A stretch of 64,000 nt of DNA from Flavobacterium araucananum (GCF_002222055.1 NZ_MUGS01000006.1:86701-150700); one strand, 5' to 3'; shown: positions 8,647-18,048, numbered from the stretch's first letter. Numbers and translations are program-made. Notes: generated from the sequence alone by a model not told the origin.

Positions 8647-9102
8647 GTGTCAAAAGTTAAAATTATTTATACATCAGGAACATTTGATATGTTTCATTCT
8701 AATCATTTAAAGATGATTAAATACGCTAGAGGTTTGGGAGAAATTCTTATAATTGGTGTAAGTACTGATGAGCTGGTTTGTTCGTACAAAAAAGCTCCAA
8801 TCGTCCCTTTTGAAGAAAGATTAGCAATCGTAGAAGCTTTAAAATATCCGGATATAATTATTCCGCAAAAATCTTTAGATCATACCGAGTTGGTTAAAAA
8901 CTTAAATATTGATGCTTTTGTAGTAGGTGATGATTGGGTGGGAAAATATGATTATTTAAGGAAGTTAGGAATTGAGGTATTTTATTTTCCTTATGGAAAT
9001 GGGGTTTCTTCTTCTAAATTAAAAGAAGAAATTTATCATAAGTACAAGGAATTAAAAAATGTTAGTGACAAACATGCAAATCCAGAGATAAAAGAAAAAT
9101 GA
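8647..9102 (+). CDS. Second TagD-like nucleotidyltransferase with an HSNH motif
   Basis: A 151-residue member of the same cytidylyltransferase superfamily, starting at GTG. The fold signature is clear (IIYTSGTFDMFHSNHLKM, then GVSTDELV, PFEERLAIVEALKYPD, FVVGDDWVGKYDYL and GVSSSKLKEEI). The canonical HxGH is HSNH (residues 17-20), with Asn replacing the glycine. Both catalytic-type histidines are kept, so activity is plausible, perhaps on a different substrate. The 3' end overlaps the dehydrogenase start by four bases (ATGA), implying translational coupling. It is clearly diverged from the 8180 gene. It could work on a second polyol or assist its neighbour; neither can be shown here. Confidence 0.75.
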   Translation: MSKVKIIYTSGTFDMFHSNHLKMIKYARGLGEILIIGVSTDELVCSYKKAPIVPFEERLAIVEALKYPDIIIPQKSLDHTELVKNLNIDAFVVGDDWVGKYDYLRKLGIEVFYFPYGNGVSSSKLKEEIYHKYKELKNVSDKHANPEIKEK

Positions 9103-9827
9103 AAAATGCATTAATAACAGGAGGAACAAAAGGAATTGGTAAAGCAGTTGCTGAACGTTTAATAAATGAAGGTTGGAATGTTATAGTAACGTATTGGTCT
9201 GATGAGGAAGCCGCAGCAAGTTTTAAAAAAAATATAGAAAACTTAAATACTACTGCACAAGTTGAAGTTCTAAAGGTAGATTGTAGTGATTTTAAAGCAA
9301 TCAATATTATTGAAAAGTATTTCATTAAAAAAAATGTAAGTTTAGATGCAGTTCTCTTCAATGTTGGCGCTACAGACCGAACACTTTTTGGTCATATAAC
9401 TCCTGAAAATTGGCAGAGAGTTTTTGATGTCAACATCAATATCCCAATGTTTTTATTGCAGAAATTATCATCTAAACTAAATGATGGAGCTGCTATTGTT
9501 TTTACAGGTTCGTCAATGGGCATTTATCCTCATTCAGTTTCTATATCCTATGGGGTAACTAAGGCAGCAGTGCATGCGCTTGTGAAAAATTTAGTAAAAG
9601 AACTTGCTCCAAGAAAAATTAGAGTAAATGCTGTCGCTCCTGGATTTGTTGCTACCGAATGGCAAAAAGCTAAACCATCTGAACAAAAAGTAAGCATAAA
9701 TAAAAAAATTGCTTTAGGGCACTTTTGCGACCCCATTGAATTAACAGATGCCTATTGGTTTTTAATAAGTAATAATTATGTCAACGGAGAAATATTGGTA
9801 GTTGATGGCGGATATTCAATGTCATAA
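9099..9827 (+). CDS. Short-chain dehydrogenase/reductase (SDR)
   Basis: A 242-residue classical SDR. It has the cofactor motif TGGTKGIG (residues 7-14), catalytic Ser138/139 in TGSSMG, and the YxxxK pair Tyr151/Lys155 (YGVTK). The PG motif follows in VNAVAPGFVATEW, and it ends GEILVVDGGYSMS. The usual NNAG motif reads FNVG (87-90), a mild departure. Its start overlaps the stop of the HSNH nucleotidyltransferase gene. In this position it most likely reduces or oxidises a phospho-sugar or ketone to supply the alcohol that is activated with CTP, by analogy with the reductase/cytidylyltransferase pairs of ribitol- and glycerol-phosphate pathways. The substrate is inferred, not seen. Confidence 0.85.
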   Translation: MKNALITGGTKGIGKAVAERLINEGWNVIVTYWSDEEAAASFKKNIENLNTTAQVEVLKVDCSDFKAINIIEKYFIKKNVSLDAVLFNVGATDRTLFGHITPENWQRVFDVNINIPMFLLQKLSSKLNDGAAIVFTGSSMGIYPHSVSISYGVTKAAVHALVKNLVKELAPRKIRVNAVAPGFVATEWQKAKPSEQKVSINKKIALGHFCDPIELTDAYWFLISNNYVNGEILVVDGGYSMS

Positions 9828-9864
9828 AAAATTTAACTGCTACTTATCATATATAACTGAAAAA

Positions 9865-11115
9865 ATGCTTTTCAAAAAAATAAATTTAAATTCTACTTTA
9901 ATATCTAATTTTTTTTCTTTAGTAATATTACAAGGGGCTAATTACATATTTCCATTATTAACAATTCCGTACTTATTTAGAACTCTTGGAGTTGATACTT
10001 TTGGTTTAATAAGTTTTGCTTCAGCATTTGCGCAATACTTTGTTATTCTAACTGATTTTGGATTTAATCTGTCAGGAGTACAATTTATTTCTATAAACAA
10101 AGATAATAAAGAGTTACGAGATGTTTTTCTTGTAAATGTAGTTGTTGCACAACTTTTTTTATTTATTACGGGCTTAGTATTCTTACTTATTTTGATATTT
10201 TCGATTGATAAGTTCGCAGCAAATAAATGGATTTATATACTTTCTTACGGAACAGTACTCGGATCGGTACTCTTACCAACCTGGTTTTTTCAAGGTATGG
10301 AACAAATGAAGTACGTTACTAAAATCAATATTGTAACACGTAGTTTAGCTATTATTCCTATTTTTTTCTTTGTAAAATCTGATGCCGATTATCTGTTAGT
10401 ACCTCTTTTCTACGGCTTGGGATCAATAGCCTCCGGTTCAATAGCTCTTTATATTGCATGTAATCGATTTGATGTGGATTTTAATTTTGGGAAAGCATCT
10501 TTAAAAGGAATAAAAAAATGTATGAAAGATAGCTCTGATTTTTTTGTTTCCAGAATTTCGGTTTCTATATATACCGTAAGTAACACTTTTGTATTGGGTT
10601 TGGTCGCTGGAAATGTTGCGGTTGGTTACTATGCAGCAGCAGAGAAATTATATATGGCTGTTCAAAGTATGTACGGTCCTCTTAACAATGCACTCTATCC
10701 ATACATGATTAAGCATAAAGATATTAGTATGTTCAAAAAAATATTTGGCTATGTGGTTTTAATAAATTGTATTGGTTTACCCATTTGTATGTATAACGCA
10801 GATTTTTTAATGCAGTTAATTTATAAAAATGTTGCTTTTGAAAGTGTTGTTACGCTAAAAATACTGTTTGGGGTATGCCTTATTTCGGTACTATCAATTT
10901 TATTAGGCTATCCGCTTCTAGGTGCTTTTGGACAAGCTCGTTATACTAATTTGACAGTTATTATTTCCTCTATATTTCATGTCACAATTTTAGTCTCATT
11001 AATATTCTTTGATTTTATTACTGTTTATTCAGTAGCTGGTTTAGTGGTTATAACAGAATTTTTAGTTTTGGTATTAAGAGCCAGACGTGTATATAAATTT
11101 ATTTTAAATAATTAA
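9865..11115 (+). CDS. Wzx-type polysaccharide flippase
   Basis: A 416-residue polytopic membrane protein with about 12 hydrophobic segments, typical of the oligosaccharide flippase (MATE/MOP) superfamily. Its N-terminus, NFFSLVILQGANYIFPLLTI followed by PYLFRTLGVDTFGLISFA, is characteristic of Wzx. It would flip the undecaprenyl-linked repeat unit to the periplasmic face. I chose ATG 9865. The frame is open back to a TTG at 9802, but that would overlap the dehydrogenase gene by 26 bases and add 21 hydrophilic residues (HKKFNCYLSYITEK) absent from this family. The LicD-type gene follows one base after its stop. The family is highly variable, so the substrate cannot be inferred. Confidence 0.88.
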   Translation: MLFKKINLNSTLISNFFSLVILQGANYIFPLLTIPYLFRTLGVDTFGLISFASAFAQYFVILTDFGFNLSGVQFISINKDNKELRDVFLVNVVVAQLFLFITGLVFLLILIFSIDKFAANKWIYILSYGTVLGSVLLPTWFFQGMEQMKYVTKINIVTRSLAIIPIFFFVKSDADYLLVPLFYGLGSIASGSIALYIACNRFDVDFNFGKASLKGIKKCMKDSSDFFVSRISVSIYTVSNTFVLGLVAGNVAVGYYAAAEKLYMAVQSMYGPLNNALYPYMIKHKDISMFKKIFGYVVLINCIGLPICMYNADFLMQLIYKNVAFESVVTLKILFGVCLISVLSILLGYPLLGAFGQARYTNLTVIISSIFHVTILVSLIFFDFITVYSVAGLVVITEFLVLVLRARRVYKFILNN

Positions 11116-11116
11116 A

Positions 11117-11896
11117 ATGGAAGATTTAAGAAATTACAATCCAGAGGGATCTGACTTGCGAAGAGCGCAGTTACGAATGTTAGAAATAGCAAAAGAATTC
11201 GATCAAATTTGTAAAAAAAATAACATTACCTATTGGTTAATGTCTGGGACTCTTTTAGGAGCAAGACGTCATGGTGGTTTTATTCCTTGGGATGATGATT
11301 TTGATGTTGGAGTCAAAAGAGAAGATTATAATGCATTATTAGTTTGTTTAGAAAGAGAATTGACTGGAAATCTTAAATTACAAACAAGAAAAACAGATTC
11401 TAATTATCCTCTCTTTTTTTCTAAAATAAGAGATTTGAAATCTATTGTTTATGAAAATCAAGCTTCAGCTAGGAAGTATAAATATAATGGGCTATTTATT
11501 GACATATTTCCATTTGAATCTATCTGCTTGGGGAAAAAATGGAAACTTGCGTTAGATGTTAGATATTGTAAGTTAAAATATGAATCAAGACCCGGGTTTA
11601 TATGGAAATTAATCTCAAATTTTATGTTTTCAGTTGTATCATTGATCATACCAGTGCTACGATTATTTGGACAATTCACGAACGATAAATTTTCGCATGG
11701 TTATGGCATCGGATTTTATGCCCCCCATAAATTTTCGACTTGTTTACCTGTTAGTAAAATTAAGTTTGAAGATTATGAATTTAATGCACCGCATAATGTT
11801 GATCAATATCTAATTGATGAGTATGGTGATTTTATGACAATTCCTCCTAAAGATAAGCGTGAATTTCATGCAACCAAAATAGAATTTCTTGAGTAA
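11117..11896 (+). CDS. LicD family phosphotransferase
   Basis: A 259-residue LicD-type protein. It has the diagnostic SGTLLGARRHGGFIPWDDDF stretch (residues 43-62), a nucleotidyltransferase-like fold with the metal-binding acidic cluster WDDDFD (58-63), preceded by ICKKNNITYWLM. LicD proteins transfer phosphocholine, glycerol phosphate or ribitol phosphate from a CDP-activated donor to a glycan. The C-terminal half (FIDIFPFESI, a hydrophobic stretch about 170-190, then GYGIGFYAPHKF) is as expected for the family. It follows the flippase with one base between them. Together with the two cytidylyltransferases and the SDR upstream it points to a phosphoalcohol-decorated polysaccharide. The transferred group is unknown. 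Confidence 0.87.
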   Translation: MEDLRNYNPEGSDLRRAQLRMLEIAKEFDQICKKNNITYWLMSGTLLGARRHGGFIPWDDDFDVGVKREDYNALLVCLERELTGNLKLQTRKTDSNYPLFFSKIRDLKSIVYENQASARKYKYNGLFIDIFPFESICLGKKWKLALDVRYCKLKYESRPGFIWKLISNFMFSVVSLIIPVLRLFGQFTNDKFSHGYGIGFYAPHKFSTCLPVSKIKFEDYEFNAPHNVDQYLIDEYGDFMTIPPKDKREFHATKIEFLE

Positions 11897-11932
11897 TATA
11901 TCAGCTTTTCCTTTAATTAAATACGAATAAAT

Positions 11933-12883
11933 ATGTTTACTGTCGTAATTCCATTATATAATAAAGAAAATTATATAGAAAGAAGTGTAAGAAGTGTTTT
12001 AAATCAAACTTTAGTTGAATTTGAGCTTTTAGTTATTAATGATGGGTCAACAGATAAAAGCGAAGAAGTTGTAAAAGATATTAAGGATAACAGAATTACC
12101 TTAATAAATAAAGTAAATGGAGGAGAATCTTCGGCGAGAAATTTAGGGATAAAAAATGCTAAATATGACTTTGTTGCATTTTTAGATGCAGATGATATAT
12201 GGGATCCTAAATTTTTATTTGAAATTTGTGAAATAATAAAAAAGTATCCTGCAGCAGGTATATATACAAGCAATTATTACATACAAAATAATCAGAATGA
12301 ATTATTAATTGCATTGAAAAGTAAAATTTTTAATAAATGTATGCTACTTAAGGACTACTTTAAATTATCTCGAAATATTCCTGTTATAACTTCAAATACA
12401 GCTGTAATTCGTAAAAATGTTTTTTTGGAAGTTTCTGATTTTGATGTGAATATTACTATGGGACCTGATCTCGAAATGTGGTACAGAATAGCAAAAAAAT
12501 ATCATATTGCTTTTACTCCGCTTATTGGTGCTACTTATTGCCAAGATGCTAATGATAGAATTTGTAATGTAAAGCGAAATATTAATTACAATTTCTTTTC
12601 AAAAATAATTGATGATTTCCAAATTGAATTAAATGCAAATTTTTCAAAAAAGTCTGAAATAAGATATATTAATGAATTAGTCATAAAAGATGTAAAAGAA
12701 ATTTTAAAAACCAATAGCGCTTTAAATGCTCGTATTGCCATTTTTGAATATCGCAAAATGGGTGTAAAAATATTTCTTTGGCGCTTATATTATCTAAGTA
12801 CCTATTTTCCTATTGCTTTGTTTAAAACGATACACAAACTAAATGTTTTTTTATTGGATCATTATGAAAATATTTTTGAATAG
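11933..12883 (+). CDS. Family 2 glycosyltransferase
   Basis: A 316-residue GT-A glycosyltransferase. It starts FTVVIPLYNKENYIERSV, followed by VLNQTLVEFELLVINDGSTD (nucleotide-binding Asp), GGESSARNLGI, and the metal-binding DxD variant FLDADDIWDP (around residues 82-91). MGPDLEMWYRIAKKYHI near residue 180 supplies the acceptor-side acidic residues. The C-terminal 100 residues are helical and less conserved. It probably adds one sugar to the lipid-linked repeat unit on the cytoplasmic face. The donor and linkage cannot be deduced. It follows the LicD-type gene after 36 bases. Confidence 0.88.
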   Translation: MFTVVIPLYNKENYIERSVRSVLNQTLVEFELLVINDGSTDKSEEVVKDIKDNRITLINKVNGGESSARNLGIKNAKYDFVAFLDADDIWDPKFLFEICEIIKKYPAAGIYTSNYYIQNNQNELLIALKSKIFNKCMLLKDYFKLSRNIPVITSNTAVIRKNVFLEVSDFDVNITMGPDLEMWYRIAKKYHIAFTPLIGATYCQDANDRICNVKRNINYNFFSKIIDDFQIELNANFSKKSEIRYINELVIKDVKEILKTNSALNARIAIFEYRKMGVKIFLWRLYYLSTYFPIALFKTIHKLNVFLLDHYENIFE

Positions 12884-12982
12884 TGTATCCAAAAATTAGC
12901 AAAAAACAGCAATTTAACAATTTCAATTTTCTTTCCTTCTTTGCTAGAATAGACATGGAAATAAGAGATAAAATAATTTTTA

Positions 12983-14155
12983 GTGTTTAATAAAAATATC
13001 TTTTTACGGTTGTTAATTCTCTTTCTTTTGATTGAGATTGTTTTTCATTATACAGGGGCAGAATCAGTTAAGTTATTGCTATATGGATGTGAAATTTTAT
13101 TTATTCTTTTTTCTTTAAATTTTGTGATTCAGGAAACAAAAAAAGGTATGGCAAACATGACCTACTTAATAATTTATGTTTTATCTGTCTCATGTACATT
13201 TTTTTTAAATGAACATAACAAAATTGATGATGCATTTAAAATATTTGGAGGCATTGCAATTTATTCGGCATCCTTATACTCATTTAAAAATGGATTTGTA
13301 ATTTCAAAAAAAAATCAAATTGAAGTTGGCATAATATCCTTATTGCCCTTATTAATTTTTGTTTTTGATAAAATTATAGGTTTTCAAGAATCGGTATACT
13401 CAATATCTATTTTTCCAAATTCAAATAATTATGTATTGTATAATATTTGTTGTGTATGGTTAATGATGATTTATAATTTTCAGAAAAAATACATACTTAC
13501 ATTTTTAATAATAAGTTTTCTAATAACTACTACGTTAGGTGCTTTATTGAGTGTTTTGATTGCTGTATGTTATTATTTTAGAAGCAAAATTTTTAGATTA
13601 AAGTATATTTTTAGTTCAAGTTTTTTACTTATAGTAATAGTATTTCTTATTACATATTCAGATATATACATATTTGAAAAATTAAGAAATTCAATAACAG
13701 TTTTCGGATCCTTACTAAATGAAGGTTCTGTTGGAAACTTATCAAGTGTAAGTTTTGAAGATGCGCTTTTGATGTCTAATTCAAAAGATGATAGTAATTT
13801 GTCATTCCTTTTTCGAATTAAAATCTGGACCGAAATTATTTACTATTTTTTTAATCAAGATTTTTTTAATCTAATCTTTGGTCTTGGTTTTCGTTCTGTT
13901 CCCCAGATAAATAGTTTCGGATTGGTCGCTCACAATGATTATTTGACTTGGTTAGTCGATTTGGGGTTTTCTGGTTTTTGCATAATTGTGTATGGAGTTT
14001 GGTCTGGTTTTAAAAAGTTAAGCAAAACCGAGTATATAATACCTTACTTGTCAATACTTATTTACTTTTTTACAGAAAATTTGTTTTATAATTTTTTTGC
14101 AGTCATAATATTTTGCTTCTGCTTGGCTACATCGATAAGAATACTAAATAAATAG
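12983..14155 (+). CDS. Wzy-like O-antigen/polysaccharide polymerase
   Basis: A 390-residue, very hydrophobic protein with around 10-12 predicted membrane segments. There is a large non-membrane stretch near residues 235-300 (FGSLLNEGSVGNLS to FRIKIWTEIIYYF), and then GLGFRSVPQINSFGLVAHND and LTWLVDLGFSGF, a pattern typical of the O-antigen ligase/polymerase family, where a periplasmic loop precedes an H-N-D motif. It starts at GTG (12983). It is the only candidate polymerase in the locus, between glycosyltransferase genes. The next gene starts two bases after its stop. It would join flipped repeat units in the periplasm. Such proteins have little sequence conservation, so the call relies on topology and context. 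Confidence 0.8.
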   Translation: MFNKNIFLRLLILFLLIEIVFHYTGAESVKLLLYGCEILFILFSLNFVIQETKKGMANMTYLIIYVLSVSCTFFLNEHNKIDDAFKIFGGIAIYSASLYSFKNGFVISKKNQIEVGIISLLPLLIFVFDKIIGFQESVYSISIFPNSNNYVLYNICCVWLMMIYNFQKKYILTFLIISFLITTTLGALLSVLIAVCYYFRSKIFRLKYIFSSSFLLIVIVFLITYSDIYIFEKLRNSITVFGSLLNEGSVGNLSSVSFEDALLMSNSKDDSNLSFLFRIKIWTEIIYYFFNQDFFNLIFGLGFRSVPQINSFGLVAHNDYLTWLVDLGFSGFCIIVYGVWSGFKKLSKTEYIIPYLSILIYFFTENLFYNFFAVIIFCFCLATSIRILNK

Positions 14156-14157
14156 CT

Positions 14158-15384
14158 ATGAAAATATTACAAATAAATAAATATCATTATATACGAGGAG
14201 GTTCAGATAGTGTCTATTTCAATTCAGGAGAATTACTTAAAAAAAAAGGTCATGAAGTTATTTATTTTGCAATGAATTTCGATGAGAATGTTTCCTGTTC
14301 GGAAGAAAAATATTTTGCAGAAAATAAAGATTTTTCAACGTCATCGTTAAGAAAGAAAGTTGCTAATCTTCCTTCTTTTTTTTACAATAAAAATGCGGAG
14401 AAGAAATTACTGAGTTTAATTGAGACAGAAAAACCTGATATTGCACATTTACATATTTTTTACGGTAGTTTGACTTCTTCTATATTAAAAATTTTAAAAG
14501 AAAAAAAAATACCCACTGTTGTATCTGTACATGACTACAAATTCATTTGTCCTTCTTATATATTAATAGATGGTCAAAATAGAGTTTGTGAAAATTGTAA
14601 AGGCAAGAATTATTTTAACGCAATAAGAAACAAGTGCATTAAAAATAGCTATGCTTTTAGTTCGATATTTGCTTTAGAAGCTTATTATAGGGATTACTTT
14701 TTTCCGCTAAATCAAATGTTTAATAAATTAATATTTGTAAGTAAATTTTCGGCTAATATTCATGGTATATATAAACCTGAATTAAGTAATATCACCACAC
14801 ATCTATACAATTTTGATCCTCTTTTAGGATTAAAAAAACATAACTCAAATAAAGGGGAGTATTTTTTATATGCTGGACGAATTTCTAGAGAAAAGGGTAT
14901 TAAAACATTAATAAAAGCAGCTAGTTTTTTATTTAACATTAACCTTAAAATAGTTGGTACGGGTGAAAATATTATCGAATATAAAGAATTAGCCACACCT
15001 AATGTTGCTTTTTTAGGATTCCAAAAAGGAGAACAACTTAGAGAAACAATTGCTAATGCGAGTTTTGTGATAGTACCATCAGAATGGTATGAAAATAATC
15101 CAATGGCAATAATTGAAGCCTACAGTATTGGTAAACCTGTAATTGCAGCAAATATTGGAGGTATTCCTGAAATTGTTAGAAATGGAACAACTGGTTTTTT
15201 ATTTGAATCTGGAAATTCAGAAGATTTGATTAAACAGTTAGAGAGAGCAAATAATCTCTCAGAGTTAGAATATAAAATAATGTCTGATAATGCATTTTTA
15301 TACGCTAATCAAGAATTTTCTTCAGAAGTACATTATCAAAATTTGATAACAATTTATAACGATGCTTTTACAGTATCAAATTAA
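14158..15384 (+). CDS. Family 4 glycosyltransferase
   Basis: A 408-residue GT-B glycosyltransferase. The N-terminal domain starts MKILQINKYHYIRGGSDSVY with the glycine-rich acceptor loop. It contains VVSVHDYKFICPSYILIDG and a Cys-rich insert (CENCKGKNYFNAIRNKC) that is frequent in this subgroup and may bind a metal. The C-terminal donor domain has YAGRISREKGIKTLIKAASF, VGTGE and the EX7E-type motif (PSEWYENNPMAIIEAYSIGK, then AANIGGIPEIV). It likely transfers one sugar to the repeat unit. The gene is almost contiguous with the polymerase gene. The donor sugar is not identifiable. Confidence 0.9.
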   Translation: MKILQINKYHYIRGGSDSVYFNSGELLKKKGHEVIYFAMNFDENVSCSEEKYFAENKDFSTSSLRKKVANLPSFFYNKNAEKKLLSLIETEKPDIAHLHIFYGSLTSSILKILKEKKIPTVVSVHDYKFICPSYILIDGQNRVCENCKGKNYFNAIRNKCIKNSYAFSSIFALEAYYRDYFFPLNQMFNKLIFVSKFSANIHGIYKPELSNITTHLYNFDPLLGLKKHNSNKGEYFLYAGRISREKGIKTLIKAASFLFNINLKIVGTGENIIEYKELATPNVAFLGFQKGEQLRETIANASFVIVPSEWYENNPMAIIEAYSIGKPVIAANIGGIPEIVRNGTTGFLFESGNSEDLIKQLERANNLSELEYKIMSDNAFLYANQEFSSEVHYQNLITIYNDAFTVSN

Positions 15385-15471
15385 TATCCCTTTTTCATAT
15401 CTATTGTTTCAGACTATTTTGAACTAAATAGTTTACTACACATTTAAAGCATATAATTTAATTTTAAATAA

Positions 15472-16590
15472 ATGAAAATCTCAATAATAGGAACAAGAGG
15501 AATTCCTAATCATTACGGAGGTTTTGAACAATGCGCCCAATACCTTGCTTTAGGTTTGGTAAAAAGAGGCTTTGAAGTTATTGTTTATAATTCCCACAAT
15601 CATCCTTATCAGGAAAAAGAATGGAACGGTGTTCAGATCATTCATCAGTACGATCCGGAACATAAATTAGGTACTATAGGTCAGTTTATTTATGACTTCA
15701 ATTGTATTCTGGATGTTAGAAAACGCAACTGCGATATTATTCTGCAATTAGGCTATACAAGTAGTTCTGTCTGGGGTTTTCTAATGCCTAAAAAAGCAAT
15801 ATTGACTACCAATATGGATGGTCTTGAATGGAAAAGAACCAAATATTCAGAAAGAGTAAAAAAATTCCTGAAATATGCAGAGTCGTTAGGCGTAAAATAT
15901 AGCGATCATCTTATCTCAGATTCGATTGGGATTCAGAATTATTTGCAAAATAAATATGGAGCATCCTCCACTTATATTGCATACGGAGCCGCTCTCTTTA
16001 CAAATAATAGTAGCGAAGTCCTATCAGATTATAATTTGAAACCCTACGAATATGATATGCTTATTGCCAGATTAGAACCTGAAAACAGCATTGAAATTAT
16101 CTTAGATGGTGTTGCAAAAGCAAATCTAGTCCGTCCGTTTTTAATAATTGGGAATCATGAAACTCCCTACGGCAACTATTTAAAACAAAAGTACAGAGAT
16201 AACTCTCCAATTCAATTTATGGGTAGTATCTATGATATCGATCTTTTAAACAATTTACGATATTACTCTAACCTATACTTTCACGGGCATACAGTAGGAG
16301 GAACAAATCCTTCCTTGCTTGAAGCTATGGCATCCAATAGTTTGATTTGTGCCAATAATAACGATTTCAATAAATATATTTTGGCGAACGATGCCCTTTA
16401 TTTTAATGATGCAGATGAGGTTGCTCATCATCTATTGAATATAAAATATGAGGATGATAAATACCAGTTAATGCTGGCGCAAAATAGCCAAAAAATAACC
16501 AATACCTACGATTGGGAAATCATTGTAGATCAATATGCAAATCACTTCGCAGATATTGTAAAAATTAAAAATAATATTCCCTTATCATGA
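15472..16590 (+). CDS. DUF1972-type glycosyltransferase
   Basis: A 372-residue GT-B protein whose N-terminal half is a DUF1972 domain (ISIIGTRGIPNHYGGFEQCA at the start, then NSHNHPYQEKEWNGV, and TTNMDGLEWKRTKYS near residue 120). The C-terminal half is a GT4-like donor domain (ARLEPENSIEIILDG, GHTVGGTNPSLLEAMASN). Characterised relatives include rhamnosyltransferases that add the second sugar of a repeat unit. Here the gene overlaps the downstream initiating transferase by four bases (ATGA), which supports a role directly after initiation. It is separated from the preceding GT4 gene by 87 AT-rich bases. Confidence 0.87.
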   Translation: MKISIIGTRGIPNHYGGFEQCAQYLALGLVKRGFEVIVYNSHNHPYQEKEWNGVQIIHQYDPEHKLGTIGQFIYDFNCILDVRKRNCDIILQLGYTSSSVWGFLMPKKAILTTNMDGLEWKRTKYSERVKKFLKYAESLGVKYSDHLISDSIGIQNYLQNKYGASSTYIAYGAALFTNNSSEVLSDYNLKPYEYDMLIARLEPENSIEIILDGVAKANLVRPFLIIGNHETPYGNYLKQKYRDNSPIQFMGSIYDIDLLNNLRYYSNLYFHGHTVGGTNPSLLEAMASNSLICANNNDFNKYILANDALYFNDADEVAHHLLNIKYEDDKYQLMLAQNSQKITNTYDWEIIVDQYANHFADIVKIKNNIPLS

Positions 16591-18005
16591 AAATTTTAGA
16601 GCAATTATCGCAATATAGTTTTTCACGTTATTTCAAAATTATGTTTGCACTTTGGGATGTGGTTTTGTTAAACGCAGCTACTCTCCTTTCCTTATTTATT
16701 ACGTATAGAGATCCGGATGTTTTTTTCTTAAAAGAAATTCAAACTATTGCGTTACCAAGTAGTTTGATCTGGATTGGATTATTATTCTATAAAGATTCAT
16801 ACGGGATTATAAGGGCAGAAACAATAGAAACAATATTGAAAAGAACCATAAAAAAAATTGTCATTCATGGTGCTATAGTTACAATTTTTGTCTTTGTACT
16901 AAAAGAGACCGAAATTTCATGTACGTATTTAACTTGTTTTTACCTGATTTTCTTCGCAATGTTGATGATCTCTCGTTTCTTATCAATGAAGCTTCTAAAA
17001 TATATTAGAGCAAGAGGGTACAATTTTAGAAGTTTTATAATTGTTGGTGCTAATACTACCGGAAAACAGATTCGGAAAACATTGTCCAGAAATTTAACCT
17101 TTGGCTACAAATTTCTTGGTTTTTTTGATGAAGAAATAGACAGTTCAAATACAGCTTTTGTAAATGTTTTAGGGGGATTTGATTCCATCGAAGAATTTAT
17201 CAGCAGAGAAAAAGTAGATGAAATGTATGTTGCGCTGCATATAGACGCTATAGATGTCATAAACAGGCTAATAGAGATTTGCGAGCATCACATGGTACGA
17301 ATTAAATTTGTGCCTGATTTTCAGCTTTATACGAAATCAAGCAAAGTCGAAATTTCTTTTTATGAAAATACACCTGTATTAATGTTTCGAAGAGAACCTT
17401 TGGAATTTGTCTCGAACAGGTTTATAAAAAAAATATTTGATGTGTGCTTTTCATTAGCAGTCATCATTTTGATTTTTCCTTGGTTGTTTCCCATAATAAT
17501 TCTCATTATCAAGATAGAATCTTCCGGTCCTGTCTTTTTCAGGCAAAAACGATCAGGCAGAGACAATAGATCTTTTACCTGTTTTAAATTTAGAAGTATG
17601 ACCGTAAATAAGCTTTCAGATTTTAAACAAGCTAAAAAAGGGGACAGTCGTATTACAAAATTTGGTGCTTTTATGCGTAAAACCAGTATCGATGAGTTGC
17701 CACAATTTTTTAATGTCCTGATTGGAAACATGTCTGTAGTTGGTCCCAGACCGCACATGCTCAATCATACCAAAGAATATAGTGAGCTAATCAATAACTA
17801 TTTGGTTCGTCAATATACAAAACCGGGTATTACCGGATGGGCTCAGGTAAATGGCTACCGAGGTGAAACGAAAAAACTTATTGATATGGAAAATAGGGTG
17901 GAGTTTGATATCTGGTACATCGAAAATTGGAGTTTAATATTAGACATGAGAATTATCTTGAAAACTATTATGAATGTCCTGCATGGTGAAAAAAATGCCT
18001 ATTAA
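16587..18005 (+). CDS. Undecaprenyl-phosphate sugar-1-phosphate transferase (WcaJ-type), copy 1
   Basis: A 472-residue polyisoprenyl-phosphate hexose-1-phosphate transferase of the long WcaJ/CpsE type. It has four N-terminal membrane helices (residues about 15-130), a CoA-binding-like Rossmann domain (NFRSFIIVGANTTGKQIRK, near 143-240), a re-entrant helix around 280-305, and a C-terminal catalytic domain. The catalytic domain contains SSGPVFFRQKRSGRDNRSF, CFKFRSM, TSIDELPQFFNV, MSVVGPRPHM and KPGITGWAQVNGYRG. It starts lipid-linked repeat synthesis by moving a sugar-1-phosphate to undecaprenyl phosphate. The DUF1972 gene overlaps its start. A paralogue of the same length lies at 21464. Confidence 0.92.
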   Translation: MKILEQLSQYSFSRYFKIMFALWDVVLLNAATLLSLFITYRDPDVFFLKEIQTIALPSSLIWIGLLFYKDSYGIIRAETIETILKRTIKKIVIHGAIVTIFVFVLKETEISCTYLTCFYLIFFAMLMISRFLSMKLLKYIRARGYNFRSFIIVGANTTGKQIRKTLSRNLTFGYKFLGFFDEEIDSSNTAFVNVLGGFDSIEEFISREKVDEMYVALHIDAIDVINRLIEICEHHMVRIKFVPDFQLYTKSSKVEISFYENTPVLMFRREPLEFVSNRFIKKIFDVCFSLAVIILIFPWLFPIIILIIKIESSGPVFFRQKRSGRDNRSFTCFKFRSMTVNKLSDFKQAKKGDSRITKFGAFMRKTSIDELPQFFNVLIGNMSVVGPRPHMLNHTKEYSELINNYLVRQYTKPGITGWAQVNGYRGETKKLIDMENRVEFDIWYIENWSLILDMRIILKTIMNVLHGEKNAY

Positions 18006-18048
18006 TAATTAAATCCCTTCACTTTTTAAAATAAAATTATTTACAACA

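Noticed and set aside
9802..9864. Upstream start for the flippase gene (TTG 9802)
   Set aside because: It overlaps the dehydrogenase gene by 26 bases and adds hydrophilic residues before a normal Wzx N-terminus; ATG 9865 fits better.
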